In this document: positions 43,624 to 56,079 of the stretch, piece by piece
How the letters are laid out: each line of letters begins with the position of its first letter
Position numbering within the stretch: the stretch's first letter is position 1
Translations under genes and position numbers: made by a program
NCBI GenBank assembly: GCA_014529385.2
Contig: CM043959.1
Span: 3,193,358-3,253,357, forward strand
Direction: 5' to 3'
DNA: 60,000 nt
Origin: Adiantum capillus-veneris
Taxonomy: Eukaryota > Streptophyta > Polypodiopsida > Polypodiales > Pteridaceae
The notes under the pieces: model-generated
Told to the model about the DNA's origin: nothing
Database searches by the model: none
The model's input: the letters and a program-made list of their open reading frames with translations, nothing else

Positions 43624-44893
43624 TTGTGCACCAGCAAACTGAGAGAGGGATCCACGTGCAACCGTAAACCCCAAGCTGGAAGAGGTAGTGCAAGTAACAT
43701 CAATGCTGCCATCCACCTGAAGAACAAACCAGAAACCCAACCAATAAATGTAAACCTTGCTCACATGTAAACTAGTGCAAATCCACAGTATAAGACATAT
43801 GAAATCGAAACACCATACCCACAATCTTGCTATTTATGCACGAGAAATTGGTACATAGAAAGTAGCAACACGCAAACACTGCTAAAATCCCTTTGCGTCT
43901 CCTGCATGTATCCAAACCTCCACAAAATACATATACTTCATTGATCCCAGGAACGTGACCAAATCCACCTTTAGAACAAAGTGAAACCAGTCATCCAGCA
44001 TAAGCCATATAGGTATAGGTTTCAGCTTTGACCTCTTCTTTAGTAAAGGAAAAAGAAATTGTGTACATGGCCACAATAATTTAGAAATCATTTTTTCAAG
44101 GCATTCCTTGCGCTCAAAAGGTGGTGAACTGTGCACTGTTTTTAAAAGCCTGTAATCCTTTACCAACGCCCACTACGTGTATTCAAAAAACCAACACATT
44201 GTGGATCAAGCTTGAGTGTAAGGCTCTTGAGAAATCGTCCCACAACTACACATGCCTTCATTGAGCTCAAGATAAGGACGGTGTTATACAAACTCCCACT
44301 CCAATCTTGGCCCAAGCCAATGCAAACAGCAAGTTGAAAGAGCAGCAGTTACAAGAATGCTGCACCCACTGAGATCAATGAGACCACATCGAATTCATAG
44401 TATCTTACAGTGTTTTGATCTCTTTCTCTAGATTCTTGTTTGGGTTTTTTAGGGATATCTTTTGGCTACACCAACAATGATCAAAGCAAGGCCATTGCAA
44501 TATGAGACACTATGTATAGTAGCTATGTATGTATCAAACGCAAATGAGTCCAGTAAAAGACAAATGGGTGGACACTAGTCATCCTCAAGGCGATGAACCC
44601 ATCACTTCATCGTGGTACATTCAGGCAGAATGCATCCTTATTTCATCCGATCACAACTCAAGGCCAAAAGCCTGTGACAGAGAAAAAAAGACCGTCAACT
44701 AGGCAGAGAAAAAGAGTACCTTGGGTAATTGGGGGCCTTGAATTCTAGAATCATTTTGCAGAGGCAGGATTATAGCCTCAGTAAATGTTGGGTGCCCGGG
44801 ACATGCATTGTGGCGTGAAGTGGGGAACGATGATGAGCATTTTACTGCACGTTGCATGTAGCAGTAGGCCTTAGATCGTCCAGCCATTGCCAT
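43624..44893 (-). CDS. possible first two exons of an unidentified host gene
   Basis: Exon 1 (44893-44720) begins ATGGCAATGGCTGG after a GA-rich leader and ends CCCAAG|GTACTC. It encodes 58 codons (MAMAGRSKAYCYMQRAVKCS..., ending PQLPK) that could be an organelle-targeting end. Exon 2 (43716-43624) follows acceptor TTTGTTCTTCAG and ends GCACAA|GTATTA. It is 31 codons (VDGSIDVTCTTSSSLGFTVA, RGSLSQFAGAQ). Both exons keep phase 0. No further exon was found to the left, where the gypsy remnant ends at 43260. I do not recognise the protein; it may be a truncated or dead gene. Confidence 0.4.
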
Positions 44894-44935
44894 CTCTCTC
44901 TCTCCCTCTCTGTCTCTCTCGTCCTGACTCCTGAG
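44894..44935 (-). promoter_or_regulatory. GA-rich 5' leader before the ATG at 44893
   Basis: The minus strand reads GAGAGAGACAGAGAGGGAGAGAGAGAG-type text directly before ATGGCAATGG. GA-rich 5' UTRs are common in plants. No TATA box could be fixed. Confidence 0.35.
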
Positions 44936-45229
44936 TTCAAACTCGTCCGGACGCTAGCTTTCAGTGGAGGTGGCTCTTTCTATTTTCAAAAAAAATCTGG
45001 GAAAGGGAGAATCTGTTGAAGATGCGGGTTTCGAAGAAAAGGCAAAGAGAGGTCGGTGTGTACGCTGCCAACAACTCGCAGTGTAGGCCATGGGGGATGC
45101 GTGAAAGGCGGTCCAAATGGCGAGGGGCGGCTGGTGGAGTCTATAGTGATTGTGTGGTTTCCCGGTCGCCCACGTGGGCTCTCTCTTTCTCGATCTCTCT
45201 GTGTCTTTCCAAGTCCTTCCAGCTCCGCG

Positions 45230-45231
<2 letters not shown>

Positions 45232-45273
<42 letters not shown>
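45232..45273. repeat. CT microsatellite
   Basis: About 20 CT units. The complementary GA tract lies 174 bp away at 45447. Confidence 0.95.
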
Positions 45274-45275
<2 letters not shown>

Positions 45276-45444
45276 GATGGAGAGTGGAGCAAAGGAAGGG
45301 GCGGCACACTCGAGCGCATGGGAGAGCAGACACATCTTGGATAAGGAAAGGGGGGGGTAGAGAATATCACGTCATTGTTGGAGTCTCGTGCAGCCAGGGG
45401 TTGGGGGGAGGAAGACAGGAAGGTGCACGTGGGCTGCTCTGGCG

Positions 45445-45446
<2 letters not shown>

Positions 45447-45503
<57 letters not shown>
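45447..45503. repeat. GA microsatellite
   Basis: About 28 GA units, inverted with respect to the CT tract at 45232-45273. Confidence 0.95.
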
Positions 45504-45504
<1 letters not shown>

Positions 45505-46154
45505 GTGCAAGGAAAGGGAAGGGGAGGGGGGGATATTCTTGGGGTATCTTTTTAGAAATTTGTTTTCTTTTGGTAAGCGTCAAAGGGTATCTTCGACGAG
45601 AGGGTCAAGCTGCCTAAATATAATTTTGCCTTCCGCATATCCTTCTCACCAAAAAAAAGGTGCACCATTTCTTTTTTGCAAACGTTAGTGTGTATCCCAT
45701 TGTCTTATCACCTACCACTAACAAAAGGAATTGCCATCTTTTGGATTGTCCATTTTCAAATAGCAATGTGTAAAACACCCTTAGACCATGCATGCACATC
45801 GTTCCTTTTCTTGTGCTAACCAATCAAAGGATGTAGCCTTCAAGCCACCATTCACACCCCATTTCCTCCCACTCTCCTATCCATGTTTGCATGTTGAGTC
45901 ACGTGCATATTGTCACGTAGGTGTTCAAGGTTGTTCAACCCACCCACGGGTGGAACTCTCCAAACTTATGCAATCGTCAAGTGATAGTGCTGTGAAGTCC
46001 AGTGATCATAGTGGAAAGTGCAGCATGTCCAGCAAACTGTGAATATTTTCCTTGGACAAGCGCGACATCTCTACATTTCTAAGTGTATGAGCAAAGTAGA
46101 GCATGACCATGTATTGAAAGAGGAGAAATTTGACACCATATTTTGAAATGTATG
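45504..46154. other. no recognisable gene
   Basis: Mixed AT-rich spacer. Open frames are short, and those to the left overlap microsatellites. Confidence 0.4.
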
Positions 46155-48800
46155 CAACATGAAAAATGTATGCATAAACAAGTCTTGGGCTGATGTATGT
46201 GGTAGCAATGTGGTTCCTAGTTCTTCCCTCATGCAAGCTATGGCTCAAACAAAGAATGTTGAGAATGTGGATGTAGAGGAGTTGAAGGAATGGAAGCGAC
46301 GTTCCAAAACCATTATTATTCGTGGATTTCTTGAAGAGAAGTTAGAGACGCCTCTTTCTCTTGCAAGTTTCCATTGTTATCAAATATTTCTTCAAAACCT
46401 ACTTTGGTATGTTAGGAATTATGGTTTACAGAGCACATAGAGAGGGTACGCAAGAAGCTCCTTGCTCGGGAGAATGGTCAATTGTATGCATCATGCCGGA
46501 TGAGACCAAACTAAAGATTATCCTTGATAATAGTTGGATCTATTTGAGGGATACAATTTTTTTGTATGTGAAGATCGCACTATTAAGCAACAAAATATGT
46601 GTCGCAAGGAATATGAGCAGAGGAATAAGAAAAACAAGGAGATCTCTCGTGAAGGAAATGTGCCCAATGAGGAGGCAAGTCCCTCGAGCAAATAGGAATG
46701 TGTGACCTATGAGACCGAGTTACAATTGAAAGTATGATTTTGGAACTGCAATGGATACCCATGGAATGTGGAGGTTGGCATTGATGAACTAACAAGAAAA
46801 GGTGATGGTGTACTTCTTGTTGAAACTTGGGAGCATGATACACAAAGGATTAACGGGTTGGAGGATTACAATATACATTCATTGATGTGGTCAAAGAATC
46901 TCAAGCAACGAAGAAGGGCAAGGAGGGGTAGCATGTATGGTTAAGAAAGGATTGGAAGATTTTGTATCAATTGTGAAAGATGACAAGCACAAATGTTTAT
47001 GTATGGCTGAAAATTATGACATCTAAAAGAGCACCCACTTTTGTAGCCAATTGCTACATTCCTCATCATGGTTCCCCCTTTTGTGCTTGCATATATAGAG
47101 ATCAACCATTTTTTGAATTAGAGAAGGAACCATTTTTTGAATTAGAGAAGGACATTGCTTATTTTAAAAGCAAAGGCGATGTTAGTGTCTTTGGGGATAT
47201 GAATGCTCGCACAAAAACATTGCAACATGATACTCAACAATTTGATATGTACATTTCAAGGGAGATGGAGGAGGTTCACTTGTATGATCGTACTTCAACA
47301 GATGAGAAAGAGCCGGATCACTATGGAAAGTTACTTTTACACATGTGTAATAGCACAGATATGCTCATTGCCAATGGTGTTTCTTTATGGAGCGGAACCA
47401 ATGGATTTACATATAGAAAACATAATGGGGATAGTGTGATTGACTATATGCTACTCTCCGAAGCCATCATGTATCGCATAAAGAGTTTTATGTTTGGCCA
47501 ATGGACCCCAAAATCAGACCATCAAACCTTATAAATTGACCTTGCATGTGGAGAAGCAACTAAGCATGATAATCTCAGTCAAAGGGAAAGTTATCACTAC
47601 GTATAGATTTCAAACGGGCACCAATGTATATTGAAATGGTTGAGGAAAAGTTATGGATGACAAAGCTTCAATATGACGCACCATTGGAAACTAAATGGGA
47701 AGCTTTCAAGAAAGTTATTTGTTCTTGTGCCGAAAAATGCTTTTCCATAAAGCATCTCCATAGTATCAACAAAGATAAATCACGCAAAAGATGGTTTGAT
47801 AAAGAATGTCAAGATGCTCGAAATTCCTTGATAAAGCTTGACGCAACTATGGACAAATACAACTATCAAAGTCATTTGCATGCATACAAGGCATTAATTC
47901 AAAAGAACGGAAGAAGATGGGAAGTAAAGCAACAACTTTTTTAAATCCTAGAAAAGGCACATGCATGTGAAAGATTTTAAAGAAACTTGAGGGGCAAGTG
48001 AATTGGGAATTTTGGTAACTTGAGTCTTGTGGATATGTACACACGTTGTAGGTAACTATATGAGCAACCAAATGCTGAAAAAATACCATTTTATGGTTCA
48101 CTCCCATGTATGCCCTCTTTTTTTACTATTAAGGATGTATGCGGTGGGCTTGAAAAGTTGGCCACTCGCAAAGCGAGAGATATTCAAGGTATCAATCCAG
48201 AAATCATTAAATGGACGGGAGATTTTACACATGAGTGGATGTGTGATATGTTTAACCTTGCACTTCAACATGGCATGCCTTATGATTGGAGTACTAATTG
48301 GGTCAAGCCTTTGCATAAAGGATGGCCTGTAAAGAATGTAAATAAGTATTGGAATATAATGATTAGGTCTCTTATGGCAAAGTTGTTTGGGTGCATAATG
48401 GAGATAAAATTGAGTGATCGGACTAAAGAGAATGGCAACCGTGCAAAAGGACAAGCGGGTTTTAATCAACGCGGAACACCATTGATCATCTTGTCACCTT
48501 TGTGTCTTCATGGAGAAAAGTCGGTTAAAAGGCAAGCGATTGTATAGCTGCTTTGTTTATGCTTGCGGTTTCTCGAATCTATGAGAAGGTGATGTGTCAA
48601 TTGCACATGGGAAGAGTAATTTCATAAATTTTTGCAAGCACTATTGGGGTTAAACAAGGATGTCCGTTGTCACCAACTCTCGTTGGTCTATGCATTGATC
48701 AATTGGAACAAATGGTAGTCGACCAAGGAGTTGAGGTAGCGAGCGAGCTTCAGAGGGAGCTTTTCTTGGATATTAAACCACTTATTAAATGTTATGAAAA
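46155..48800 (+). pseudogene. LINE type 3: endonuclease plus partial RT (plus copy)
   Basis: A pre-endonuclease region (VEELKEWKRRSK near 46275, MPDETKLKIILDNSWIYLR at about 46495-46550) is followed by an endonuclease with FWNCNGYPWN (46738-46767), LLVETWEHDTQRI, NCYIPHHG, VFGDMNARTK (47187-47216), DYMLLSEA and SDHQTL (47508-47531). RT starts with QGINPEIIKWTGDFTHEWMC and RAKGQAGFNQRGT (about 48450-48480). After a break come VKQGCPLSPTLVGLCIDQLE at about 48647-48706. The catalytic YADD region is missing. A 27-bp in-frame duplication gives PFFELEK twice (47110-47150). Frameshifts and stops are frequent. The inverted relative is at 56680-58640. Confidence 0.8.
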
Positions 48801-49029
48801 AACCTCCCTCCAAAAAAGTATTAAAAAATGTTGTCTCGAAAAGCTCTCTCCATAATCTTGGATCCCTCCCTCTTTTTTGTTTTTCCTCTTTACGAACCTT
48901 TTTTGTACTCTTTTTCTTCTATAACTATCATTATGTCTAGTTGTGTGCACCTATTTTACAAATTCAATAGAATCTTCACAAGTTTGTACCGACCCATGAA
49001 ATTGAGCTACACATCACTATCGCGATCCC

Positions 49030-49085
49030 CCTCCTCTCTCTCTCTCTCTCTCTCCCCCCCCCCCCCCCCCCCTCTCTCTCTCTTC
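49030..49085. repeat. CT and poly-C tract
   Basis: CT dinucleotides flank about 20 consecutive C residues (49057-49072 region). The complementary strand would be a long G run. Confidence 0.9.
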
Positions 49086-50260
49086 TCACACTTTGCAAAT
49101 AGTTCATATAAAGACAAGAAATCCAACTAATTATAAGCATAGACAATTTTGCAAAAATATATTTCCATTGCATCATTAAAAAAATGTGGTCGTCCACATC
49201 AGCTTACAAAAAGTTCATAGATTGTATCTTTGTGGGCTCAAGTAGACATTCCTACTTTAAGGCATGGGTTCACCGTTCTAACTTTACGATACTTGGCTTT
49301 GGGCTCGTTAATGATCCTTTTCCTGTCGGATGATCCATCACTTGCCTCTTTCTACGCTCTTACATCTTTGAAATGTATGGCATATAGATCCAAGATGGGA
49401 CAAAGTTTGTTGGCATACTCCTCGTTATCTTAAAAAATTGTAACCATGCGACCCATTTGGCTCCTTAGTAATGCCAGTGCCCAGAGTCTCCTTCGTATTG
49501 CACCATATTAATGTCATGTTCGTTTGTGTACTATGTAGGAAATTTCCAAACAAAGCCATTTCCGCATTCCATAACTCCTGCAAAATGAAATATGCGTAGA
49601 TAAAGTTGTGAAACTACATTTCTTATAGTTTCAAAATGTCACATTGTACCTTGCAATGGCATGCCATCTTCTTGTTTCGTCTAGTCACCCACTTCTAGCG
49701 GATCAAACCACGTGTCCTCTTGTGGAAACTTGATGGGTTGGGTTAGCAATGGATGCTCTTTCCTCATTACACAAACAAACAAAATGAGCGCATAATCTTG
49801 GCTGCTTATTGTAAATTGGTGTCTTGTAGGCCACTACGTTTGTGTGGTCCTCATCATGCAATTCAATTTCCACTCTGTCCAATTCGGACGCTTACAAACC
49901 ACTTTTTAGGAGAGACCTACGAGATGATGAGTACATCACTATGGGCAAATCTGACACATCCAATATTTTTGTTTGAAGACTTGTAGCAAATTCAAGTATG
50001 TCCTTGCCAGTCAATCCAATTTTTTTGTCTTGAAACAAAATTCAAAAATAGAAATCATACATTTTGAACTATCCCGCCAAATTTCCTACAAACATTTACT
50101 CAACAATACAGGCTCCATAACCTACTTTTTTCCTTGGTGCGAGTATGCAATTGTGAGCCTTCAGCTCCCCTAGTTTTCTCTGCATGCATAGCTAAAATTG
50201 TTGCATTGTCAGGCCAAATTTTCATTATCAAATTGCAAATTAAGTTTTTCTATGGTAGTC
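49086..50260. other. no gene confidently recognised
   Basis: AT-rich, with short frames in both directions and no domain seen. It may contain further decayed exons of the minus-strand remnant to its right. Confidence 0.35.
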
Positions 50261-50261
50261 A

Positions 50262-51920
50262 TCAATTGCACACCTGAGATGTAGTAGTTGTCCCTTTGTA
50301 ACTATCGACATCGCAAGGGCTCCACAAGGGTGGCATATGTTTTGTTGCCTGACAAGAACGATACTCCCTATCCTTCACCACATTCTTATGTGCCTTTTCT
50401 TTGTTTGGAGGGAAGTATCTGTTGAAGTTGCACTTATGTAGCCATTTGAAAAAATCAAAAGTATTATAATCATCCAAATGAACTTATTAGTAAAACAACA
50501 TAGAATTGAAATGTACATACTTGCATAGATACATTTTGCCTACTTGTACCAATGCCTTTCTCACCTTGGCCGATGCTCCTTTCTTCATCAATCTGAACTC
50601 GTAAGAAAAGGACTTGCCCCTATGTTGTTGTTTGGCGTCTCCAAAAAATGAGTCAATGTTCGTACCAATAATCGGTTTCAAATGAAGGCTCCTGATAGAG
50701 TTATGGATGTTTTCAACCTCCCTTTTAATGGATGACCACAAAACTTTGATCTGTAACCACTCTTGGAAGACAATTGATTCCCTTGTTTCACCAAACATCT
50801 TAGGGTGTAGGGGTTTTCAAACTCCAATCAAATATGTGCTGGTTACAAGAGTTGATTCACTTACCTATTTGAGGGATATCCAAACTCTTCACATCAGCAA
50901 AATCACTCAAAGCCATAGCTCGCCGAAGAAAGTGCGTCTTCTTTCTGGGAGGGAGGTTTATGCAAGCTAATCCGTGACAATCACTCTTCTTGAACCCACT
51001 TTGGTGAGGTGTTCCATTTAATGGTTTGCAAAGTCCTACAGATCCACTCTGGGATGCGGATTGATGTCTCTCTCATAAGCGACACCTGAAATCAAAGAAA
51101 GAGACCAACACTAAACAAATTGCATAGATATCTTTTTTCATTCCCAATATCTCATAGTATTAAAACACCTACTTTCTTTCAAGACATTGTCCACTCGACC
51201 AATCTGTTTTTTCCATCCCACCTGTATAGTATTTTACCAGACAACTCAACCCAACAAGTATCTTCAATCTTTGCTTTGAACTCATCATTTGAATCTTGCC
51301 ACAACGGATCCCATGCCTACAAGATTTCATCGTTGATGTCGATAGATGGGTGGCCTAGTGCATCCAATGAACATATGAAAGATTCCTTTGGCTCATAATA
51401 GCCTTCAAGTAAAAATGTGTCGGCCAAGGTTTTCAATCATTTGGGGTCTCAACTCACTTGCCTTGATTTTTCTAGCTTTGTTAATGGACAAAGTGGAACC
51501 CACCGCAATGGAGTATCGCGCTTTCCTACATGCTTTGAAGCATTTAAAAACTATAATTTGCCAAAAATATTACTCCAATGAACTCAAACACACCTACCTC
51601 AAGATTTTTTAGATGTTTAGACAACATATAGTGTAACATCTTCATTTATTGGAAGGTCACCACCAGCATAAGCTCCAGTAGACATGTATCCTTTCATTTC
51701 TCTATCATCAATTTCCTCTTCCGAATCTTCTACATGTGCGAGAACTTTAGAGGAGGTACCCTCATGAACTTTTGCCTTCCCTTTTGAAGTCTTTTTCTGT
51801 GTTGATTTAGGTGCCACAATAGGTGGAGACGACAGAGGTGAAACGATGCATTGCTTAAATTTTTTCAATAAAAAATTATCATCTATCTTTCTATCTCTCC
51901 CTCCCAATCTTTCTCTCCCT
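50262..51920 (-). pseudogene. decayed multi-exon gene, unidentified
   Basis: Coding-like stretches on the minus strand, in order: a Lys/Glu-rich linker (STQKKTSKGKAKVHEG, HVEDSEEEIDDREMKGYMST) at 51860-51640; a border GAG|GTAGGT near 51603-51596 whose preceding frame fits only after a one-base shift; LDALGHPSIDINDEIL, then WDPLWQDSNDEFKAKIEDTC and ILYRWDGKNRLVEW at about 51370-51180 with a TAG between them; LKPIIGTNIDSFFGDAKQQH and SYEFRLMKKGASAKVRKALV at about 50690-50540; and FFKWLHKCNFNRYFPPNKEK at about 50460-50400. The DGKNRLVEW text loosely recalls DGNHR-type ParB-like motifs. I cannot name the family. The stop and frameshift suggest a pseudogene. Confidence 0.35.
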
Positions 51921-51954
51921 CTTTCTCTTCCATGTGTTGAGTGGGCGCGCGCGG

Positions 51955-51972
51955 GCACACACACACACACAC

Positions 51973-52042
<70 letters not shown>
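51955..52042. repeat. AC then AG compound microsatellite
   Basis: About nine CA units, ATAG, then about 33 AG units. Confidence 0.95.
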
Positions 52043-52044
<2 letters not shown>

Positions 52045-52206
52045 AGGGAGAGAGGGAAGGAGAGAGAGAGAGGGAGAAGTTTTTTTAGAAACCATGTAAG
52101 CAATTCATTGTTTTGCTTCATCCTATTGATCTCTCTCATCACTCTCACTCTCCCTCTCTCTTGCCCTTCCTTCACTTCTCTCTCTCTCTAAATGCCCACT
52201 TAACAC

Positions 52207-52260
<54 letters not shown>
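52207..52260. repeat. GA microsatellite
   Basis: About 26 GA units, in the same orientation as the tract at 51977-52042. Confidence 0.95.
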
Positions 52261-52264
<4 letters not shown>

Positions 52265-52324
52265 GGAAGAGAGAGGGAGAGAGAGATGGTGAGTGAACAT
52301 TGCTAAAAAAAAAATGTTATATAT

Positions 52325-52640
52325 AAGAAAATTGTCTCTCACTCTATTCCTTACTCTTCTCGTTCCCTCTCTCCCTTGCTCTCATATTGTTCTCCCTCTC
52401 CCTCTTTCTCCCTTGTCTCTCCTCCTCTCTCCTTCCCTCTCGCTCTATCTACTCACCTGCTCACTGTCGTGTGTGTGTCATACAAAGCACACAATACCTC
52501 TCTCTTTCTCTTGTGTATGCCGAGAGAGAAGTAAGGAAATCTCTCTCTCTCTCCTCTCTCGTCTAAGAACTTTGTGTGTGTGTGTGTATGTATGTTGCGT
52601 GTGCACGCACGCACACACACACACACACACACACACTCTT
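52325..52640. repeat. CT-rich region with GT and CA microsatellites
   Basis: Imperfect CTCTC-rich DNA, followed by GT repeats (52573-52588) and CA repeats (52611-52636). The open frames here are compositional. Confidence 0.8.
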
Positions 52641-52739
52641 TCTGTCTTTTGCTCTCGTGTGTTGAGTCTTCTCTCTCCTGTCTATAGTGCACATAAGCCA
52701 ATAGGCAACATTTTTTCCCCCTTTTGCGCTATGTTGTAG

Positions 52740-53213
52740 AGAGTGCTACTGAAAAAACTCCCACTTCATAGCATTCCCAAAATTTTCTATTAGCACTGCT
52801 TTATAGAAAAATTCCAACCCTATGATTTTGGCCTTACTCTCCCACCAGCGTTGCCTCATGTCCAATACTACAACATGCTAGTGCTTGTGTTATTTGTATA
52901 TGGTGCTACTGCAAAACCTTGTGTTTTTAAATGTTCTATGCTATGGTGAAGCCCTTTTAATTTCCAGTGCTACAATGTCAAAAATTTGAAAATGCTTCCT
53001 TACCATTTGAATTCTCCAAAGTAGTGTTGCTTTGCCTGATGTGCATTAGATGCATTAATTCCAAGTGCCCCAAAAAACTCAAAGCTCAAAAGCTCACTAT
53101 TGCTAGTATACAAAGAGCTCCAAAATTGTAGAAATTGATTTCCTGCTCCAAGGTGCTAGCATGAGGTCCTCGTACATGCAAAGATGGTGAACCTATTGTA
53201 GCTTCCTACCAAA
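52740..53213. other. no recognisable gene
   Basis: Spacer with repeated GTGCTAC/CAAAA words and no coding homology seen. Confidence 0.35.
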
Positions 53214-53225
53214 GCTCTACTACCA
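53214..53225 (-). other. degenerate primer-binding site and LTR edge
   Basis: GCTCTACTACCA followed by CTTGTGACAGTGCAA has the layout of a minus-strand primer site next to an LTR. Two bases differ from the canonical complement. The LTR to the right is not otherwise resolved. Confidence 0.35.
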
Positions 53226-53674
53226 CTTGTGACAGTGCAATGTGCGGAAGTAGTGCACATAGAGTGCAAGGGAGGAGAAGATCATGCACTGGATGTGGGT
53301 GGAATACAGTGGCATGAAGATCCCTCAGTCCTTATTCTTCTATGTATATAAAGAAGAAGAATTAGTGTAGATAGTGGGCGATCACACACCGGATGGCCGG
53401 CCCGGGGCAAAGGTACATCCACCGTTTATCCCAACAATTTCTTCTTTGTACTGCTCCGTGAGATCATGCATGTAGGTGGCTGAAATCACCCCTACAAATC
53501 TACATGCTAGGCCTCCTAATTATTTTTCCAAACTTTTACGTACTTTTGGTACTTTATCACCCGGCTACTTGGTAATATTGTCAACTCTTTCCATGCCTAG
53601 ATCTGATGATATAGATGATTTTACCATTCAAATTGATGTCAAAACATCATGCCAAACCTTCATGCCATCATTTA

Positions 53675-53842
53675 CTCACTCCAACATGATTGAACCTTTG
53701 TTTACTTTATTGAAGAACTTGAAACTTTAACACACACAGTGTGATAACGGAGTCTATACTCACTCCAACATGATTGAACCTTTGTTTACTTTATTGAAGA
53801 ACTTGAAACTTTAACACACACAGTGTGATAATGGAGTCTATA
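53675..53842 (+). repeat. tandem duplication, 2 x 84 bp
   Basis: CTCACTCCAACATGATTGAA through GTGATAAYGGAGTCTATA is repeated almost exactly with period 84. Confidence 0.9.
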
Positions 53843-53888
53843 TTGCCAATCCTCTTGAACATACATAAGTGTAAGCACACAAATGCGC

Positions 53889-53908
53889 ACACACACACAC
53901 ACACACTT
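53889..53908. repeat. CA microsatellite
   Basis: About ten CA units. Confidence 0.9.
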
Positions 53909-55460
53909 CGTCACTCTGCTAGTGATCATTCGTTTGTGAGGGATTTTTCCCTTGGGAATCTTTGTACTTTTTCAAAGTGGATTTGGTGGAATGCTCCCCT
54001 ATTGAAAAATTACATACTTTTAGTGGTTCTCTTTAATCATTCTAGCCCTTTGTAAAAAAAATCTTTCAAGATCTTCCTATGGGTTTACCTTTGGCATGTT
54101 TTGGTGGGACGTGCCCCTATATTATTCTTCATGTGCTGATTTGGAGATGGATTGCCTTCATTATATTTTGACTCTCTCTCCCCTTGTTCCAATTTCTTTT
54201 GTTTCCCCTCCTGCACGAACCGTGCTTGGACTTCATGGAGGGCTCTACTCTACTCAAAGAAAATGTTCTTTCTCCCAAGGCTGACTCTAGACTATTCCTG
54301 CGACCTTCGTTGTACTGTGAATTTACTTCCCCTTGAGGTTTTCTAACAGGTTCTCATCCCTATTGTAAGGCATGCAAAATTGAAGCAACCATGATCATAA
54401 GAGCCTTGCGCTTTGTGTTTAGAACCTTGCCCTGAATATGGTATGCCCCAAGTAGTGGGTGCTTTCTTTCTCTTATCTCTTGCATTTGAACACATGTCTT
54501 CACATAGACTTAACAAGCTTGGGAAGGTTGCACTCGTCTCACATTATTGGGTGTCCTCTTCAATCATAGCAAGGCTAGGTGTTGTGTTGTTTCATCTACC
54601 TCATTATTGAAATACATATGATAGAATGGCTTATGGATTGATGCACTCTTATACATTGTATTTTGTAATAGTTATCCAAGTGTATGTACCTATGATCCTA
54701 CACTATTGAACCTATGATGATTGTGACAATGTGAAGCTTACTTGAATGGATCTATCTGCTCATGGCATCCTCTCTCCTACTTGAGTATGGCATGAACATA
54801 AGATTCTTGACATTTTTTATGGCATCGTACAAGTGTTGTCATCCTATGTCTATAATTTGCTACTGCTTGCCTTGTACACTACTTGCAGGAACCTACTAAA
54901 TATGAGCGGATTTCTTCTATCACTAGGATTTCTACACATTAGCTTGGATATTAGAAGTTGGGATGCATTGTTGCTCCATCCTCCTTAAAGGTGAGTATCT
55001 CCTCTAAATGTGTCTATAGATTAATCCTCTACTAAATGATTCAAAAGGTCATGATATGACCCAATTTTCTCATGTATGCTAGTTTAGTACTTCCTTATTG
55101 TGCTCAACATTCTCCTAGGTGGGAGCTTTTTGATGCTTTTGAAATGTTCCATGGCTACTTATGAATGTAAGGGCCCACAAGGACTTAAGAAACATGTACT
55201 ACATCGTAGTAGTGAGTGTGACTACATAAATTTTGATGATAACTAGCAAAATGGTCTTCTGCTAAAAATTACATCTTTTTTACCTTATCATGTCCAAAAA
55301 GTAAATTATGAGGATAAAAGGAATCTATAGTATGATCACCAACCCACTAAAGCTTGTGTGAAAAATTGTCTCATCATCCAAAAAATTCCCTAGCCTTCTT
55401 ACAATACTACCGATCACAAGAAATTATTGTTTTGAGCAAAATATAGTACTTCATCAACTT
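53909..55460. other. no recognisable gene
   Basis: AT-rich sequence with short frames and no conserved domain or convincing splice pair found. Confidence 0.35.
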
Positions 55461-55651
55461 GGGAGGCTTACCATGACCAAAGGGTGAGACATTTGCAAGG
55501 TTGCTCATTTTTCCCATAAGTAGTGGTCTCTAAGCTCTAAGCTCAAGAAATGATTTTCTTAAATAATAGGTGTCTCATGAGATGGAAGTTCTTCTCAAAT
55601 CTTGAAAGGGAACTTTTATGTCCTGTTAAGTTACCAACCTAGTGTTAAAAC

Positions 55652-55713
<62 letters not shown>

Positions 55714-56070
55714 TACACACACATACACGTACACACACACACATAGAGGAAAAAGATTATGACATGCACACTTCGGAAGCTTACCATGAGCAAAGGGTGA
55801 TACATTTGCAAGGTTGCTCATTTTTCCCATTAGTAGTGGTCTCTAAGTTCTAAGCTCAAGAAATGATTTGCCAAAAATAATAGGTCTCTCATGAGATGGA
55901 AGTTTTTCTCAAAACCTTGAAAGGACTCTTTTATGTCTTGTTAAGTTACAACATAGTGTTAAAATAACACACACATGCACACGCACACACACAAATGTAC
56001 ACACACATACATAGAGGAAATGATTATGACATGCACACTAATTAGACCAATGTTAGATGCTACCAACCAT
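55461..56070 (+). repeat. tandem duplication, 2 x ~313 bp, each with a CA microsatellite
   Basis: Unit 1 starts near 55461 and unit 2 near 55776 (AGCTTACCATGASCAAAGGG). Both contain CATTTGCAAGGTTGCTCATT, GTAGTGGTCTCTAAG, AGTGTTAAAAYAACACACAC and GATTATGACATGCACACT. The CA run is about 29 units in unit 1 (55653-55710) and short in unit 2. Confidence 0.85.
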
Positions 56071-56079
56071 CCAATCGCC

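Noticed and set aside
45016-45688. Open frames of 103-134 codons rich in Ser-Leu or Arg-Glu
   Set aside because: They are translations of CT/GA microsatellites.
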